The notes beneath the pieces are model-generated. The model was not told the DNA's origin and did not search any database. It saw nothing but the letters and a program-made list of their open reading frames with translations. Made by a program: the position numbers and the translations under genes. 64,000 bases of DNA, taken from positions 1-64,000 of the forward strand of contig JAGFNX010000103.1 in NCBI GenBank assembly GCA_017657125.1, in the 5' to 3' direction. This DNA comes from Scopulariopsis brevicaulis (taxonomy: Eukaryota > Ascomycota > Sordariomycetes > Microascales > Microascaceae). This document shows positions 1-12,063 of this stretch, one piece after another. Position 1 is the stretch's first letter. Each line of letters begins with the position of its first letter.

Positions 1-1671
1 GGAGGGGGGCTTTGCCCGCTGGTGCTGGCGGTTTAGCTCAGAGTCTGGTGAGATCTGGAGTTCCAAGGGCGTTGGGCAGGTTCTTGGGCAGCTGGGCAAC
101 GACGCCGTCTTGATAGCTCGCAGGTGACTGTCTGGAGTTTAGGTTGAGGCGCTGCTGTGGGTGAAGGCAGTTGCCAGGTGGGGAAGCGACAAGCTGGATG
201 TTTCGGGATGGGCGAAGGCGAAGATGAGGCTGTAGTGTATGTACCAGTGCTGCAGAAAAGTTTGTACAATGTAGGGCTGGGCGGCGGGAGGAACGGATAT
301 TGGCGACAAGTGTGGCGTGCAGGTTGTCGGTCGACGTGGGACCGGGATGGGCGGAGTCCGATGGAGCCTGGGACAAGTTCCGGGTTGGGATCAATCACAA
401 GCCAAATCCGGTGAATCAGTGATACGCGCCCTCACCACTTGTGTCAACCAGCGGCCTCACTCGCTCCAGGCACCAGCCAAAACGGCCCAACAAGGTAAAT
501 TTGGACTAAGTTCCTGCCTCGCAGGGAAATTCTGGGAGGAAAGCGACAGAGCATCCGATTAAGCTGTTGGGGAACACTCCTAAGCTCCCCAACAAACGAA
601 GCTCGCTGAGCACTGGGCGGGAATATTGACCCCAAAACCCATCGGGAAACTGCGCCGTATTCCTGGGCAGCCCACCTGATTACGTAGTGGCGGGCTCATG
701 TGCCCGAAACAGAAACGACAGGGGGCCCTGGGGCTAATGCCCGTGCTCGACCCCTCTGACGAGGCCTGCATAACGGCCTTAGCACTGGCATTGCCATGCT
801 GGAATCCCACATGCAGCGGCACAGACAGCGGGGCCTCGGCTGTTGACTCTTGGCTTATGTAACCGCCCCCACGCTTCCCGCCCTGCAAGGATGCCTGAAC
901 AAGCTCTTTGGTAATGTGAAGGGAAGGATTGGACACTATCTCGAAAGGAGTGTGTGTGTATTCTCAGAGGAGCTTTTATCATCCCACCGGATCGAGGAAA
1001 CCGACGTGGCACTGCATATGAATCCCCTTCTCCCGCTGTTCTAGACTTCTCAGAGCAAACGGGAAAAGAGATATAAGCAACTCCCCGAAGCCCTCGGGCG
1101 GAATTCGCCACCCCAGCCTCCGGTCTTCGCAAAGCGGCCCGAGTCATCTCCGGCCACGAGACACGACGGCGCTTCCGTCTCATGGCTCCCAGGCACGGAC
1201 TGACTGGTAGCCCATGACTCAGGTGCACCATGTAGATGCATCTGAGAAAACAAAAGTTGCTTTGTGATGCGTCTCGTGAGTGTTGTAGGAATGCCCGACT
1301 TTGGGATGAGACGTTTATGCTCCTGACATTCCCGGGCACAATGGTTAGAGAACATGGCGGATATTGTAGTTTGGGCCGTGATACTTGTTGGGCAGATGGA
1401 TAGTTTCACCCCGCGCCAGGATTGACGATGCCCAGGGACCTTTGCACCCCTTCGTATCGTTCCCTCGCTTATCCGCGGTAAGCGCTTCCACGTTGCTGTT
1501 GGTCAACGGCGGGCTAGCCCAAGCAACGACAGTCGCACTTGTAACCAGACCGTAGACCCCTGAACAAAAACACGCACAGGCCCGACGAGTAGCACAAACA
1601 GTCACAGTTGAACAAGAAAACCGCTGTATTCACCATTTATCTGCGCTGACACCAACCATGCATTCCACAGC
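1..1671. other. Intergenic, no gene recognised
   Basis: Several short open frames exist on both strands, but they overlap each other and none shows a motif, signal peptide or splice pattern that I recognise. The right part is the downstream flank of the minus-strand FN3 gene that ends at 1672. A gene lying mostly to the left of the window cannot be excluded. Confidence 0.4.
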
Positions 1672-4600
1672 CTACCCCCTCTCCTCATCCGCCGCGCTCC
1701 CAGCATCACTAGCCAACGCCCTCCTCTCAATCTCCAGGCTCTCCTTCCCCTTATCCGACCTCTCCCCCCTATCCTTCTTCTTCATCCCAAACCACCCCGC
1801 CTTCCTCTCCTTCCCCGCCCAATCCCTCGACCTAGCCGGCCCGAGCGCAGGACTGCTCCCCCCACTCTCGAAGCTCCTCCCTAGAGCCCCAGCATCGTCC
1901 CCGGGTCCAATCTCCTCCGGGTCCCCGACGCTCGAGGGCCTCTCCACCGACGCGTTGCGATCAGAGTACCCCACGCTGCCAGGGCCCTTCTTGAAGAGGC
2001 CGCCCGAGTCCTTGCCGAGCCGAGACGAGAGGTTAAACCGGCTCGAGCTGCCCTTGCGGAAGAGCTTCTTGACCACGTTGTCCTGCTCCTTGAGGCTGGA
2101 CGACTGTCCTAGGCTCGACTCGGAAAAGGTGTGCGAGTGCGTGCCCTCGAGGTTTAGGGACTCGCGGGACTCGGAGACGGAGGTCTGGGTGTGTACGGAG
2201 AATGCGTCGCGCGACTTGCGGGGGTCAGAGGGCGAGTCGTCGATATGCAGCGTTGCCGGGCCTTGGTCCGCGTCCTGGATCACGGACCCAGAGGCTTTAT
2301 CCTTATCCCTGGCCCTCTCCTTTCCCTTGCCCTTCTCCCTGCCGTCCTTGTCCTGCTTGCGGAAGAGGCTGGTCATAAAAGTCGGCGCCATGGGGTTCAG
2401 GCGCTGGGCCATCGTAGCTCGGGACATGGGCGGGCGGCTTCCAATCACGCCGACCTGGCTGGGTGACACCTGCGGGTTAAGCAGCTCCTCGTCGTCGAGG
2501 ATCTCGTCGTCCGCCGACGCGAGCGTCGTCTCCGGCGCGTTTGTCTGCCCGTGGATGGAGGGTCGCCGGGAGGGATTGCGAGACATCCATTGCCCGTCCG
2601 ATGACCACAGCAGCCTACCCTTGGACCAGACCGAGTCGCCGGGAAGTCCCCAGATCGACCCGCCCTCAGTCGAGGGCCGCGGCAGCTCCGACGAGGCCAC
2701 CGAAGACGGCCTCGGGCTGCCCGGCTCTCGCTGGGAAGATGTAGAGGCCATGGGAACCCCGTGCGAGCCCGCGAAGGGATTTAGCCTGGAAGCGGAAAGT
2801 GAGTTGTTTCCGGCAGAAAGGCCCTCGCCGTTGTCGGCATGGACGGAATTGCGGTTGAAGAGGCCGCCGGCGAGATTAATCCTGCGCTTGTTCCCCATCA
2901 CGTCCCACTCGTCCGTCTGCCTCGGGAACGACCGGCTCTGCCCCGGCTTCAGCGTTCCCAGAGGAGGACCCATGGCATCGGCCGCCTTGGACGCGGCCCT
3001 GGCGCGTTGAAACGGCGAGAACAGACTCGTGAAGCGCGAGGGCTGGGCCGAGGATGATGCCGGGGACGACTCGATCCCAGCGCCCCCGGACCGTCGATTG
3101 CCAGGTTCGCCGCTGGAATATTGAGAGAACGGCAAGTGGTGTGACGACCCCTGCGGGCTAGATATCAAGCTGAGGGAGTGGCTCGACGACGCGGGCGACT
3201 GCGGATCCGCATCCCCGCGCGCAGAAGTAGGCCGCCCGAACGGGCCTTCCAATGCCCGCATAGGACTGGGGAGGAGCTCGTCGTCCCCGAGGATGCCTGC
3301 GGGGATCAGAGAGGTGGCGGTCGGACTCAAGGGGGCGCCAGCGGTGAGGGCCCGGATGTCCGCCGCGCTAAACTCCTGGTCGTGGCTGAAACTATCCGCT
3401 GACGTGGAGACGTCTACGTACGGACCGGGAGCAAAGCCGGCACGGCTCCCGAATCCAGACGACGTGGCGTAGAATGACTCGGGCTGCGGGAACTGGCTGT
3501 GCGCTGGAAGGGCATTGCTCGCGAGAGAACTGTTGTGACGGCTCAGTTGTTTGACGTGGCTTTGAGCGGGTTGACTAGCGTCTCCCAGTTCCACCCCTGA
3601 TGCGTTGCTCTGGATAAACGGATTCGCGAGATTCGGTTGCTGGGCACGGTACTCGTCGATGAAGCCGTGAAGCACTCGGATGCTTGTTGTCAATTCGTGA
3701 CGTCGTTGCATCTCGGCCATGATCCGTTGATCCAGCACCTTTCGCCGATGGTCCCATTCCTTCCTCAGCTGAACATCCGCGTCCTTCCATCGGTCGTCCG
3801 CCTCGCCTCCCGGAAGCTTCTGACGCTCCTGCTTGAGCTCCTTCAACATCTTTCCCTTCTCCTTCAGCTCGGCCTCGAGTTTCGAGCACTCTCCCTGCAG
3901 GACACTAATATCCTTGTCCAGTTCCGCCACCTTACTCTCGCGGTATTCGTCTAGCTCGGCCTTTTTTGCGGCAAAACCTTCGCGCTTCGCCTTCAACGAC
4001 TCCATCTCAGCCTGAAGCTTGGTGATACGTTCTTCGGTGTTAGCCAATTTGGCCTTCTTGTCCTTGAGCAGTTGCTCCTTTTTTGCCCTCTCCTTGTCCG
4101 CTGCCCTCATCTGCTCGCCAGTGATGTTGACACGCTTGCGTAGTTGTTCCGTATTGGACTCCTTTTCCTTCAGTGCCACGCGCTTTCTTTCTAAATCCTT
4201 CCTCAACTGCTCTTCCTGTTGCTTGAACTCGACCTCCTCTCGCTCATACTGCGTGGCGGTATCCGCAATCTCCTTCCGGATCCGCTGGAATTGTTCGTTC
4301 AGCTCGGCCAGTGTCTCTTGTGACCCACTGCCCATCGCGCTCTTGTCTGCCGCAGACTTGTCCTTGACTACCGGTTGATCCGTGCTCGCGACGGAAGGCG
4401 AGTGCCGACGGCCAACGGTATTCCTCCGGTGGCTTGCGGCGCCCGGGCCTGCGTCCCTGCTCGTCGACCCATCGATGGCCGGAGCAGCCTCGATGGCCGG
4501 TAGCGGGCTCTTCGGTGGTTCGTCATCGTCCTGGCCGGCGTCTTTACGGCGGGTCTGTTCCTGATCCACGAAACTCGGAGGAAGTCGGCCATTGGCAAGC

Positions 4601-5385
4601 TGCGGCCGAGAATCCTTGCCATACGTTCGCAGTCGGATAACCGGGCTGCCGGATTGGAAGTTGTTGGACCCCACGGCAATAACCCGTATGTTGTAAAAGT
4701 GGCCTGGTTTGAGACCCGTGACGATTATTGCCGTATCTTGCGAGCTAGGGCTGCCCACTACCGAGAGAACCCCGTCAGGAACCGTAAGCTAGACAGAATC
4801 TGAGGAAAAATACTTACCATTCACGCCGTTGACCTGTATGACATATTTCTGGACCGGTCGCGTGTTCGAAGGACGTGACCACTCAAGTGTGGCAGAATCG
4901 GAGCAGATACCGCCCAGGGAAACGTCGGGAGCGTCGGGAACATCGACCTTGAGGATGTCGATAAGGTCATTCACTGGTAGCCGGAGCGTCTGCAACGAAC
5001 GATAGAGCAACCTGCAGAGTAGGCCTCGTCAGTGATCAGCCCAGAAAAGCGGAGTCCGGCTCCGCATAGCTGGGATCTCCAATCCTCCCGCGGAACAACT
5101 CAAGGGAACGTCATACCAACAGGATGCAGCAACTACTAGGAACATGTTGCCATACTGGGGCACCAGGTCGATGCGCTGGACCACGCGGGTCAAGTTCAGA
5201 CTGTAGAGGAAGAGATACTCGAACAGCGAGCCCCAGAAGGTCCAGAAAGCCGCCAGGAAGACAGTGGTGTGGAGGAGGTTCTCGAGGCGGGTCGGGGGGT
5301 GCGGCGGCCTAAAGAAGCGGCAGAAGATGACGGCGATGATGAGGGCGAGCTTCACTGCGACAGGGGTGGTCGAGGGCCATAACAT
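1672..5385 (-). CDS. Membrane-anchored fibronectin type III / coiled-coil protein
   Basis: Three exons: 5117..5385, 4818..5011 and 1672..4757, giving 1182 aa. Introns are GTATGA..CTGCAG and GTAAGT..GGTAG. The N-terminus (MLWPSTTPV) holds three hydrophobic segments at about residues 9-25, 39-65 and 79-93. A single FN3 domain follows (about 112-200; starts VPDAPDVSLGG, ends VIRLRTYG) and is interrupted by the second intron. Then come a Ser/Pro linker, a long charged coiled coil (about 300-530, rich in Glu, Lys, Gln and Arg), and a 600-residue low-complexity Ser-rich tail ending in basic patches. FN3 plus coiled coil suggests a scaffold at a membrane, with the tail in the cytoplasm; this is inferred from composition. 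I know proteins of this layout in Sordariomycetes only as FN3-domain proteins without an assigned function. The chosen ATG is the one directly before the hydrophobic segment. The frame is also open upstream to 5832, but that part looks like leader sequence. Confidence 0.85.
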
Positions 5386-6483
5386 GTCGTCGCATTCGGA
5401 ATCTTCTCGGCTGGCATGAGTGGGAAACCGCCAGAGGTTGCGGGGCGGTCGGTGGTTCGGAGTGGTGCGGGTGCTAGGGATGACGAGGTAGGCGACACCG
5501 TCTTCGGCCCCCAGATCGCTGCGGCGGGATTGTAGACCGGATGCGGGCGACGGAGGGGGGAGGTGAGGAGCAGAGGTATGTTGATTGGAATGTGAGAGGT
5601 GAAAAATGCTGCCAAGGCCTGCGACGGCCGCCTTTGTCATCCGAGCCGGTACGCGGTACTGGAGTACGTACTGCGTTTTACGTGGAGCAAGGGAGGCGGG
5701 AGGATGTGGGGCGTGAGGATCGGCGCAGGCACCCAGGCCGAAAGCTGTTAACCACTGGCGCCACATGCCGCCCTCGATGCTACATTGCGACCACATCATC
5801 CCATCATGGTGCCTCGGAGCTTTTGCGGACAAGACCGCTCCTGGTGCGACGCTGTGGGCCAGGCCGCGAGGAATGAAGATTCAATGCTGGATATGCAAGG
5901 CAATATGTACTGCTTCGGTGGGAACCAAAAAAAGGCTGCAGATCGCCGCCCCGCGTTTCTTCTCAAAAGCGAGCAAAACCCCGCTCGCGAGATCGGCTGA
6001 GGATCATTGAAGCTCCAAGGGCCCCGCGGTTCGCCGGCACGCGGCCATCCGTCGGGCCAGAAGACGTTGTTAGATGTCACGGGGTTGGGTATTTGGCCCT
6101 GGGTGTGACTTGAGTAACAAGTAGACTACGAGTGCCCGGGGCCCAGTATTACCGGAACGTCCCGAACCTTGAATAGCGGTGTGTGATACTTGGGCGGTTA
6201 GCCTGTCGCTCTTCCGTGAATTGTAACAGACCTTAGAGGACATTAGAATTGACTTCTCAGATTTGAGGGAACATTAAACAAGTGGATGTCTGCGGGACGA
6301 GACAGAGCTGCAAATAACTTTCGCGAAACCTGCTCATTCCGAAACGGAAGGCGGTGAGCCCCGGCAAATCGCCCGAACTACTTCGTACCTCGCGTCTGGG
6401 CCGACATCCCCAGCAATTTGCGAATCGCACCACCAAGTGAAGAAGCTCACCAACGCCCCTGGACCACCCAGCCCCTGGCCACA
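5386..6483. other. Divergent intergenic region between FN3 gene and cmc1
   Basis: This 1.1 kb stretch separates two divergently transcribed genes, so it should hold both promoters and 5' leaders. It has short open frames on both strands without recognisable features. I see no tRNA, repeat array or clear TATA box. Confidence 0.5.
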
Positions 6484-7027
6484 ATGACAAGCAAGGCCCC
6501 CGCCCCCGCTCCCGACGCCGAGCGTCTCCCGATGCCGACGCGGAACCCGCTCCCCCTCTCCCCGACCCAGGAGGCCCAGATCCGCGAGCTATACCACGAG
6601 CGTGTAAGACGGAAGTGCTCGGACGAGATCAAAGGTACGCCCGGACCCGGTCCGCAGCCCATGTCGCGCGAAGCTGACCTTCTTCTTTGCACCAGCCTTC
6701 GCCGCGTGCGCCAAGGGCCGCACCTTCACCGTCGCCTTCTCCTGCCGGGACCCCCTCCGGCTCATGAACTCGTGCATGAAGGACCACGGCACGCAGGCCG
6801 AGCAGGACGCCGCGCGGGGGGAGTGGTTTGAGATGAGGCACCAGCGGCAGCGCGAGCGCGAGAAGAAGGAGATCAAGAAGGCGGCGCAGGAGGACTTTAT
6901 GCGCGAGTGGTGGGGGCTGCCCGAGCGGAACGAGGAGTCCAAGAAGAAGGTGGCCGAGAGGCTGGCCAAGCAAGAGAGGGTGGGTGGGCTGTCGCGGACG
7001 AACCAGCCGTCTGAGGAGAGCAAGTAG
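6484..7027 (+). CDS. cmc1: Cx9C mitochondrial protein Cmc1 (cytochrome c oxidase biogenesis)
   Basis: Two exons, 6484..6634 and 6696..7027 (intron GTACGC..CACCAG), encode 160 aa. The product has the twin Cx9C signature of the CHCH fold: Cys45 and Cys55 (CSDEIKAFAAC), then Cys67 and Cys77 (CRDPLRLMNSC). Spacing is exactly nine residues in both motifs, and the intron falls inside the first, so correct splicing is needed to form it. Proteins of this family are imported into the intermembrane space by the Mia40 relay and help copper delivery and Cox1 assembly for complex IV. A charged helical C-terminus follows (about 90-160, Glu/Lys/Arg-rich), longer than in yeast or human Cmc1, which is common in filamentous fungi. 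The ATG is in good context (CCACAATGA). An in-frame ATG at 6418 would add 22 residues but is less convincing. Confidence 0.92.
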
Positions 7028-8800
7028 GGGCACATACTCGACTCAAGAGCGGGTGGATGGGGGGGTACTGTATTGAGTGAGGGCGTTCAAGGCGTTTGGG
7101 ATTGCACGATAGACACTCCCCCATGGCGGATTCCCGCACCTGTATATTATGGCATTTGAGGCCTTTTTTCGGTCGATACATACTGGAGACAGCATCTAAT
7201 CGTGCAAGAGCATCCATGAGGGCGCATTGACGGGCCAACTTGCAATGTGCTCACATGCGATTTCTATGTTCTATCAAACCAACGCATGTGCCTGGCTCCC
7301 ATTGGGGCTTACCGAGAGAGATGTTGGAGTGGCCAGAATGGTAAAGCAAAGTAGTGGGCGGTTCAGCCCCCCTACAGCAAAGGAATCCAGCAGGTCGTCC
7401 TTCCGGGCACCACGGATGCCGGCTGATGATCCCGGCTCACACAGCCAGCGTTGATCTGCCGACGGGTGCTCCCCGCTGGATCTCATCATCTCCTAGAACA
7501 AGCGAAGGTCTAGATGGCCTGTCCACGTGTACAGGGCGGGATAGAACATAGTCACTGCTGAAGGCGTGATTTCCAGTCTATCCGAAACATACCTCTCCAT
7601 CCAATCTTGTGCCTTCGACCACCGCTTCCGGGACCGGTGTTCGAGCTCCACGAGCGGAGTTAACTTGTACCGATGGGGCTTGGCTGAGCCATTAGACCAC
7701 GGTTTCAAGACTCGATCTCGAGAGATCGTTGCTTGAGCGTCCCGTGTAATTATCTTGACTTGGAGCACGTCAATCCAACCTGGGAGGAAAGTGCGTATAT
7801 CCCCCCTGACGTCCTGGTTTTTCTGGACGTGTCAAGGCCGTCGGCGCCTATAAATCATAGCCCCTAGACGTTCCCGAAGGGCTGACGACCTCATAACACC
7901 AGCCAACTACAGGCGTCGTCTCCGCTGCATTCCTTTCCTCATGCTTACATTGCACCGAACCGGAAATTACGGCCCGTGGCAGTATAATCAGACGCTGGCA
8001 GCAGCATGATCACCATCTTTTACCTCTCATCCTTTCCCTTGAAGGTCGATACCTCCTGGCCGAGTGCTTACACGGACTTGAACCGCCTGAGTGTACCCAG
8101 CCCCCGCTGACAGCTCCACACGTATTCCAAGAGATCGAGCTTGTATTTAAGGCGGCGAGGACAACACATACTGTAGCTTGGGGCAATACACTGAGTCTGT
8201 CGACCTTGTACTACTTCCCACGGGTTTTCTCGGTATAGTCTCGAGCACGTTATCTTGGCGCCATTTCCCTGACTACAATCCCGTCCTCTCACGTCCTCAT
8301 CTAGATTACGATGGGGGACTCCAAGTGTACTCTGTGGTAACCATAGTCTCATTGGATTTAATGATGGGCTTGAACATGGTTACTGTGTTGGTGGACTGCG
8401 GAGATGCTTCGTGCATCGACTAGGAAGTGGGACACAACATGTCTCTGTCCGATAAGAACCCTCGATGGGAAGGATAAGACATGGATAAGGATGAAACCAA
8501 AGAGATTCGAGCAGTTTATTTGGCGTTCTTGGGCATTGACCTGTCGTCTCTTCGGTCGACTTTAAGGGATTCCATAGCACGGGAGTAGTGTAAGTGGACT
8601 TACGCTTGCAATTCCTTTTCCAAACTCTCCAGCGCTGTATCCACCGCTATCATTGTATGTCAAATGTCGCCGTTCCTCACGAGATCTCGAGAGATGCCTC
8701 AGAAAGACTGACGAGGGACTCAACCCGTGTGCCTCGCATTCACAGCCCATGTTCATCAGAGTATCCAAGGGCGGACCGTACTCAGCAGACATGAACCCAG
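7028..8800. other. Intergenic, no gene recognised
   Basis: This stretch lies between the 3' ends of two convergent genes (Cmc1 and the flavin oxidase). A minus-strand frame at 7493-7768 (91 aa, Lys/Arg-rich) and several shorter frames were inspected. None has a motif, good start context and intron pattern together. No RNA gene was seen. Confidence 0.4.
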
Positions 8801-10022
8801 CTACTGTGCCTCCCCCTTCCCCATAAGCTCAAAGACCGCCTCCGCAACCCCCCATGAGACCTCGTACCCCCTGCCCCCCATCCCATAAGCATGCACCACC
8901 GTCCCCGCCCCCTCAACATCCTCCCTCTCCAACCTCATACCCCCCTTCCTCATCGGCCTCCGCCCCACGATATCCCTCAGCACTTTGAACTCCCCGTCCT
9001 CCCCCAGGATCTGGGGGTACGTCTCGGCGATGTTCCGGAGCAGGGCCTCGCGGGTGGCGGGGGATGCAGCGGTGGTCCAGTCGTTGGGCTCCTTGGTCCC
9101 GCCGACGATGGTGCCGCCGTGGAAGTTGCGGGGGATGCAGAAGGACCAGGTGCCGTCTGCGTACTGGCGGGTGAGGGTTAGGGGGACGTCGTTCTTGACG
9201 ACGCAGGTTTGGCCTTTCGATGTTAGTTCTTGGGTAATAGGGTTAAGTGGATAGGAAAGGGACCAAGAACTGCAGGGGGGGATGTAGATGTATGGGAAAG
9301 GTAGGCCTACCTCTTGCTATGTAGACGTTGGGATCGTTGAAGCCCATGCCAGAGCAATTCACCACCGTCTTCACCTCCCCCAGCTCCTTCATAGCAAAGA
9401 CCTCCTCCGGCGAACTCAGCTCCCTCCTAACAACCTTGCACCCCCCCACATGCAACCTCCTCAACAAATACGAGCAGTAAACCATCGGGTTAACCGACCA
9501 AGTCCTATACTCAAACCCGGTCTTCACGCCCACGGGCAACTCCCCCGCAGCCAAGAACCTAAACTCCTCATACCCTAGCTCTACCGCCCTCTCCACCGTA
9601 AGCTCCTCATACCCCTCGACCCCCTCATCAAGATACTCCACCCCCGGCATAAAACTCACCCCCGCCTCAGGATGCCGCTTCGCCGTGTCCTCCATGTGGC
9701 GGTACGTCTTGAGCGCCAGCTCATGGTCGCGCGCGGCGGCCTCGTCGCGGGGGGGCGGGTGGTAGCGGTTGTGGGCGCCGGCCCACTGCGAGGCGTAGTT
9801 GATGTCTTCGAGCGCGTCGGACGTCTCGAAGGGGGAGGGGAAGGCGCGGGAGACGAGGGTGGGGGTTATTCCGGCTTCGAGGAGGCGGAGGGCAACGGAG
9901 AGGCCAGTCACGCCGGCGCTGCGGAGGTCAGTTTCGGGCGGGACCGGGGTGGGTGGGTGTGAGTGTGTTGAGGGATGGGACAGGACGGGGGCTAGGACGT
10001 ACCCGATGATGACGGTGGCCAT
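8801..10022 (-). CDS. D-amino-acid oxidase family FAD enzyme
   Basis: Three exons, 10003..10022, 9311..9918 and 8801..9213, encode 346 aa, the usual size for D-amino-acid oxidases. The first exon is only 20 nt. Splicing it on (GTACGT..CCGCAG) creates the dinucleotide-binding motif VIIGAGVTGLS at residues 4-14; the unspliced frame lacks it. Other family features are NYASQWAGAHNR (middle), VVNCSGMG, YIARGQTCVV across the second splice, RPMRKGGMRLE, and the FAD-binding C-terminus HAYGMGGRGYEVSWG. The expected reaction is oxidative deamination of D-amino acids to 2-oxo acids with release of H2O2 and ammonia. Many fungal members are peroxisomal, but this one ends in KGEAQ and has no SKL-type signal. 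D-aspartate oxidase is a possible alternative; substrate cannot be read from sequence alone. Confidence 0.9.
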
Positions 10023-10269
10023 GGTGAATTGGATGACGCTGATGTATCTTAGTGTGTGGTTGTGATGAATCCTGCATAGGAATCGAGAGCTCTTTGTGGG
10101 AATCTCCTGATGATTCAACCGGTGACGTCGGTCCTTAAGTAGCTCCGCACCGAGGCTCGCCGCGATCAAACCTGGCCCAGCGATCGGCGCGGAGCCAACG
10201 TGGTCCTCGGTTCAAAGCCGACCGTTACGCAGTTACGGACACCATAAGCGCAGATACGAGTCGTGTTTT

Positions 10270-10343
10270 CCGACCTCAAAACCGATTACCGACCTCAAAA
10301 CTGCACGATTACCGACCTCAAAACTGATTGCCGACCTCAAAAC
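10270..10343. repeat. Four copies of a 13-bp element CCGACCTCAAAAC
   Basis: Exact copies start at 10270, 10289, 10312 and 10331, separated by short variable spacers that mostly read as variants of TGATTG or CGATTA. The array lies about 250-320 bp upstream of the oxidase start codon. It could be a minisatellite or a cluster of regulator sites; sequence alone does not decide. Confidence 0.85.
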
Positions 10344-11902
10344 TCATCCGATTGCGGGCGGTGTTCCCCGATCTCGGGGCCGTGTCCCGGCCTTTCGCGG
10401 CACAAGAACGAAGCTGTGGAGCGCGCTTTGCTCCATGTAGAAGGTGGTCATCTGTGTGAGTCGATCGATACGCGGTGCGCTTGGGAGCTTGGCTCCATAT
10501 AGAAGCTGGATGCGATGCCGGGCGGATGAGACGCTCAGTGGCGGGGATTGGCGAAGCGTTTATGATCCGGACTCGGGGTAGTGGCTCTGGGGTGGCTCAG
10601 GCTGGAGAAGAGGAAGGTATAATTCCAGATTATGCAACCCGAAATGTCCATGGGTTAGTCGATGGGGAACGAGCGACAGATAGCTGCCTCGAAATATGGA
10701 TATGGGTGGGCGCTGCAACACCGATGCATATCAGCGCATCTCATCGCCTATACCACTGCGACCCCTCTAATCCATCGCGGGGCCAGTCGCACCTGCACCA
10801 TGGCCGTAACCCCACCAGGCAAATCATCATGGCCCCAAATCAACGTTGAATCAGCCCTCAAATTGGCCCCCAACAAATACAAGCATCGTTATATCCTGGG
10901 CCCGCACCACCATGCGTCCCGTCCATTCCAGCCCCCCGCGCGGGATCTACTCCCGGGTCTGTTCCTCCCGTGGTCCGCTCTTAAGCAGGGGACGCAGGAA
11001 CCAGGGCTCGAGCCAATCCTTGCCCAACTTCTCATGGGAGGCGGCAACCAGCGACCCCATCCCATTGCGCCATCAACCATGTGAAGAAAACCATCAAGGC
11101 GGAGGATCCTAGCCACCCCAGCCCAACGACGATCTGCAGAGAACACGCCGGAACCATCCCAGCACCCTTCTCACCTCATGCCAAAGTGTCGTCACACTCC
11201 GTCCACAACCCGTCGATTCACAAACCGTCAATTCTCACTCCCTCCCGTCGCCCAATGATGCCGCAAGCCCAACCCATCACCAGAGACAACCCCAAACATG
11301 GCCTAGTCCGATCCCCTTCACACGTCAGGGCAGGAAAAAAGTCCTGGCACACGCGCGCGGGCGGGAGGGAAACCCCGGCGGCTAACCTGCAGTGTGATGC
11401 CCACGCTGATTGGCCGCGGTGAGGTGCCAGGGGACCTCTCGGCACATGCACGTTCAAGCGCCCTGGTCCAACGTCCCACACCGTCACCCCCGACTCCGCC
11501 TTTCCCCCAAGGCCTTCGACAGAGACGCTTCCTTTTCCCGGTGCCCCCTGCTGCAGCTCGGATCATGGACGAATCGCCGGCGGAGCTGGGTGTGTGGCAG
11601 GGATGTCTCAGGCCCAGCGCTTACATTGGGGGGGTGATACCGTTCTCTTCACGCCTTGAGGGGCCGGGGGCCGAATGTGGGCTGGCTGCTGGGTCTGGGG
11701 TCGTGGGTTATGACGGTGAGGGTGATCCTGGTATATCTCCTTCACCGTTCCGTCCCGCACCTCTTTGTTTCGTAAACCTCTTCATCGTGTTGGTCTAGAA
11801 GTGCCGACCTCTTCGATGCTGTGAGCCTCTCGATGAACGCTAATTCGTCTTTCGGAAACCCTGCGAGCGACGAGATCCGTACGACCACAGAGCTATCATG
11901 AG

Positions 11903-11920
11903 ACGGTAGCGCGCTACCGT
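11903..11920. promoter_or_regulatory. 18-bp perfect palindrome
   Basis: ACGGTAGCGCGCTACCGT is identical to its reverse complement over all 18 positions. It lies 143 bp before the ATG of the gene at 12064. A dimeric regulator site is plausible, but no factor is assigned. Confidence 0.5.
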
Positions 11921-12063
11921 TGACACCGACTAATCCATCATATTGCGCCATTTGCTTTATCTACGAGGAAGTCGCGAGAACGAGCCCCGGAAAGAAGCAT
12001 AAGCGCACGGAAGAGTGACCTCCAGAACTCTGTCGAGGACCCAGCGTCCTGGACATCACGACC

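Larger units (their letters stand above)
10023..12063. other. Divergent intergenic region, about 2 kb
   Basis: It lies between the divergent oxidase gene and the unrecognised gene at 12064 and should contain both promoters. It holds a short tandem repeat near 10270 and an 18-bp perfect palindrome near 11903, described separately. Small open frames at 10662-11084 and 11394-11798 are not convincing as genes. Confidence 0.5.

Noticed and set aside
1658..3010. 450-codon plus-strand frame opposite the FN3 gene
   Set aside because: It mirrors the Ser/Pro/Gly-rich minus-strand tail, and no motif is present.
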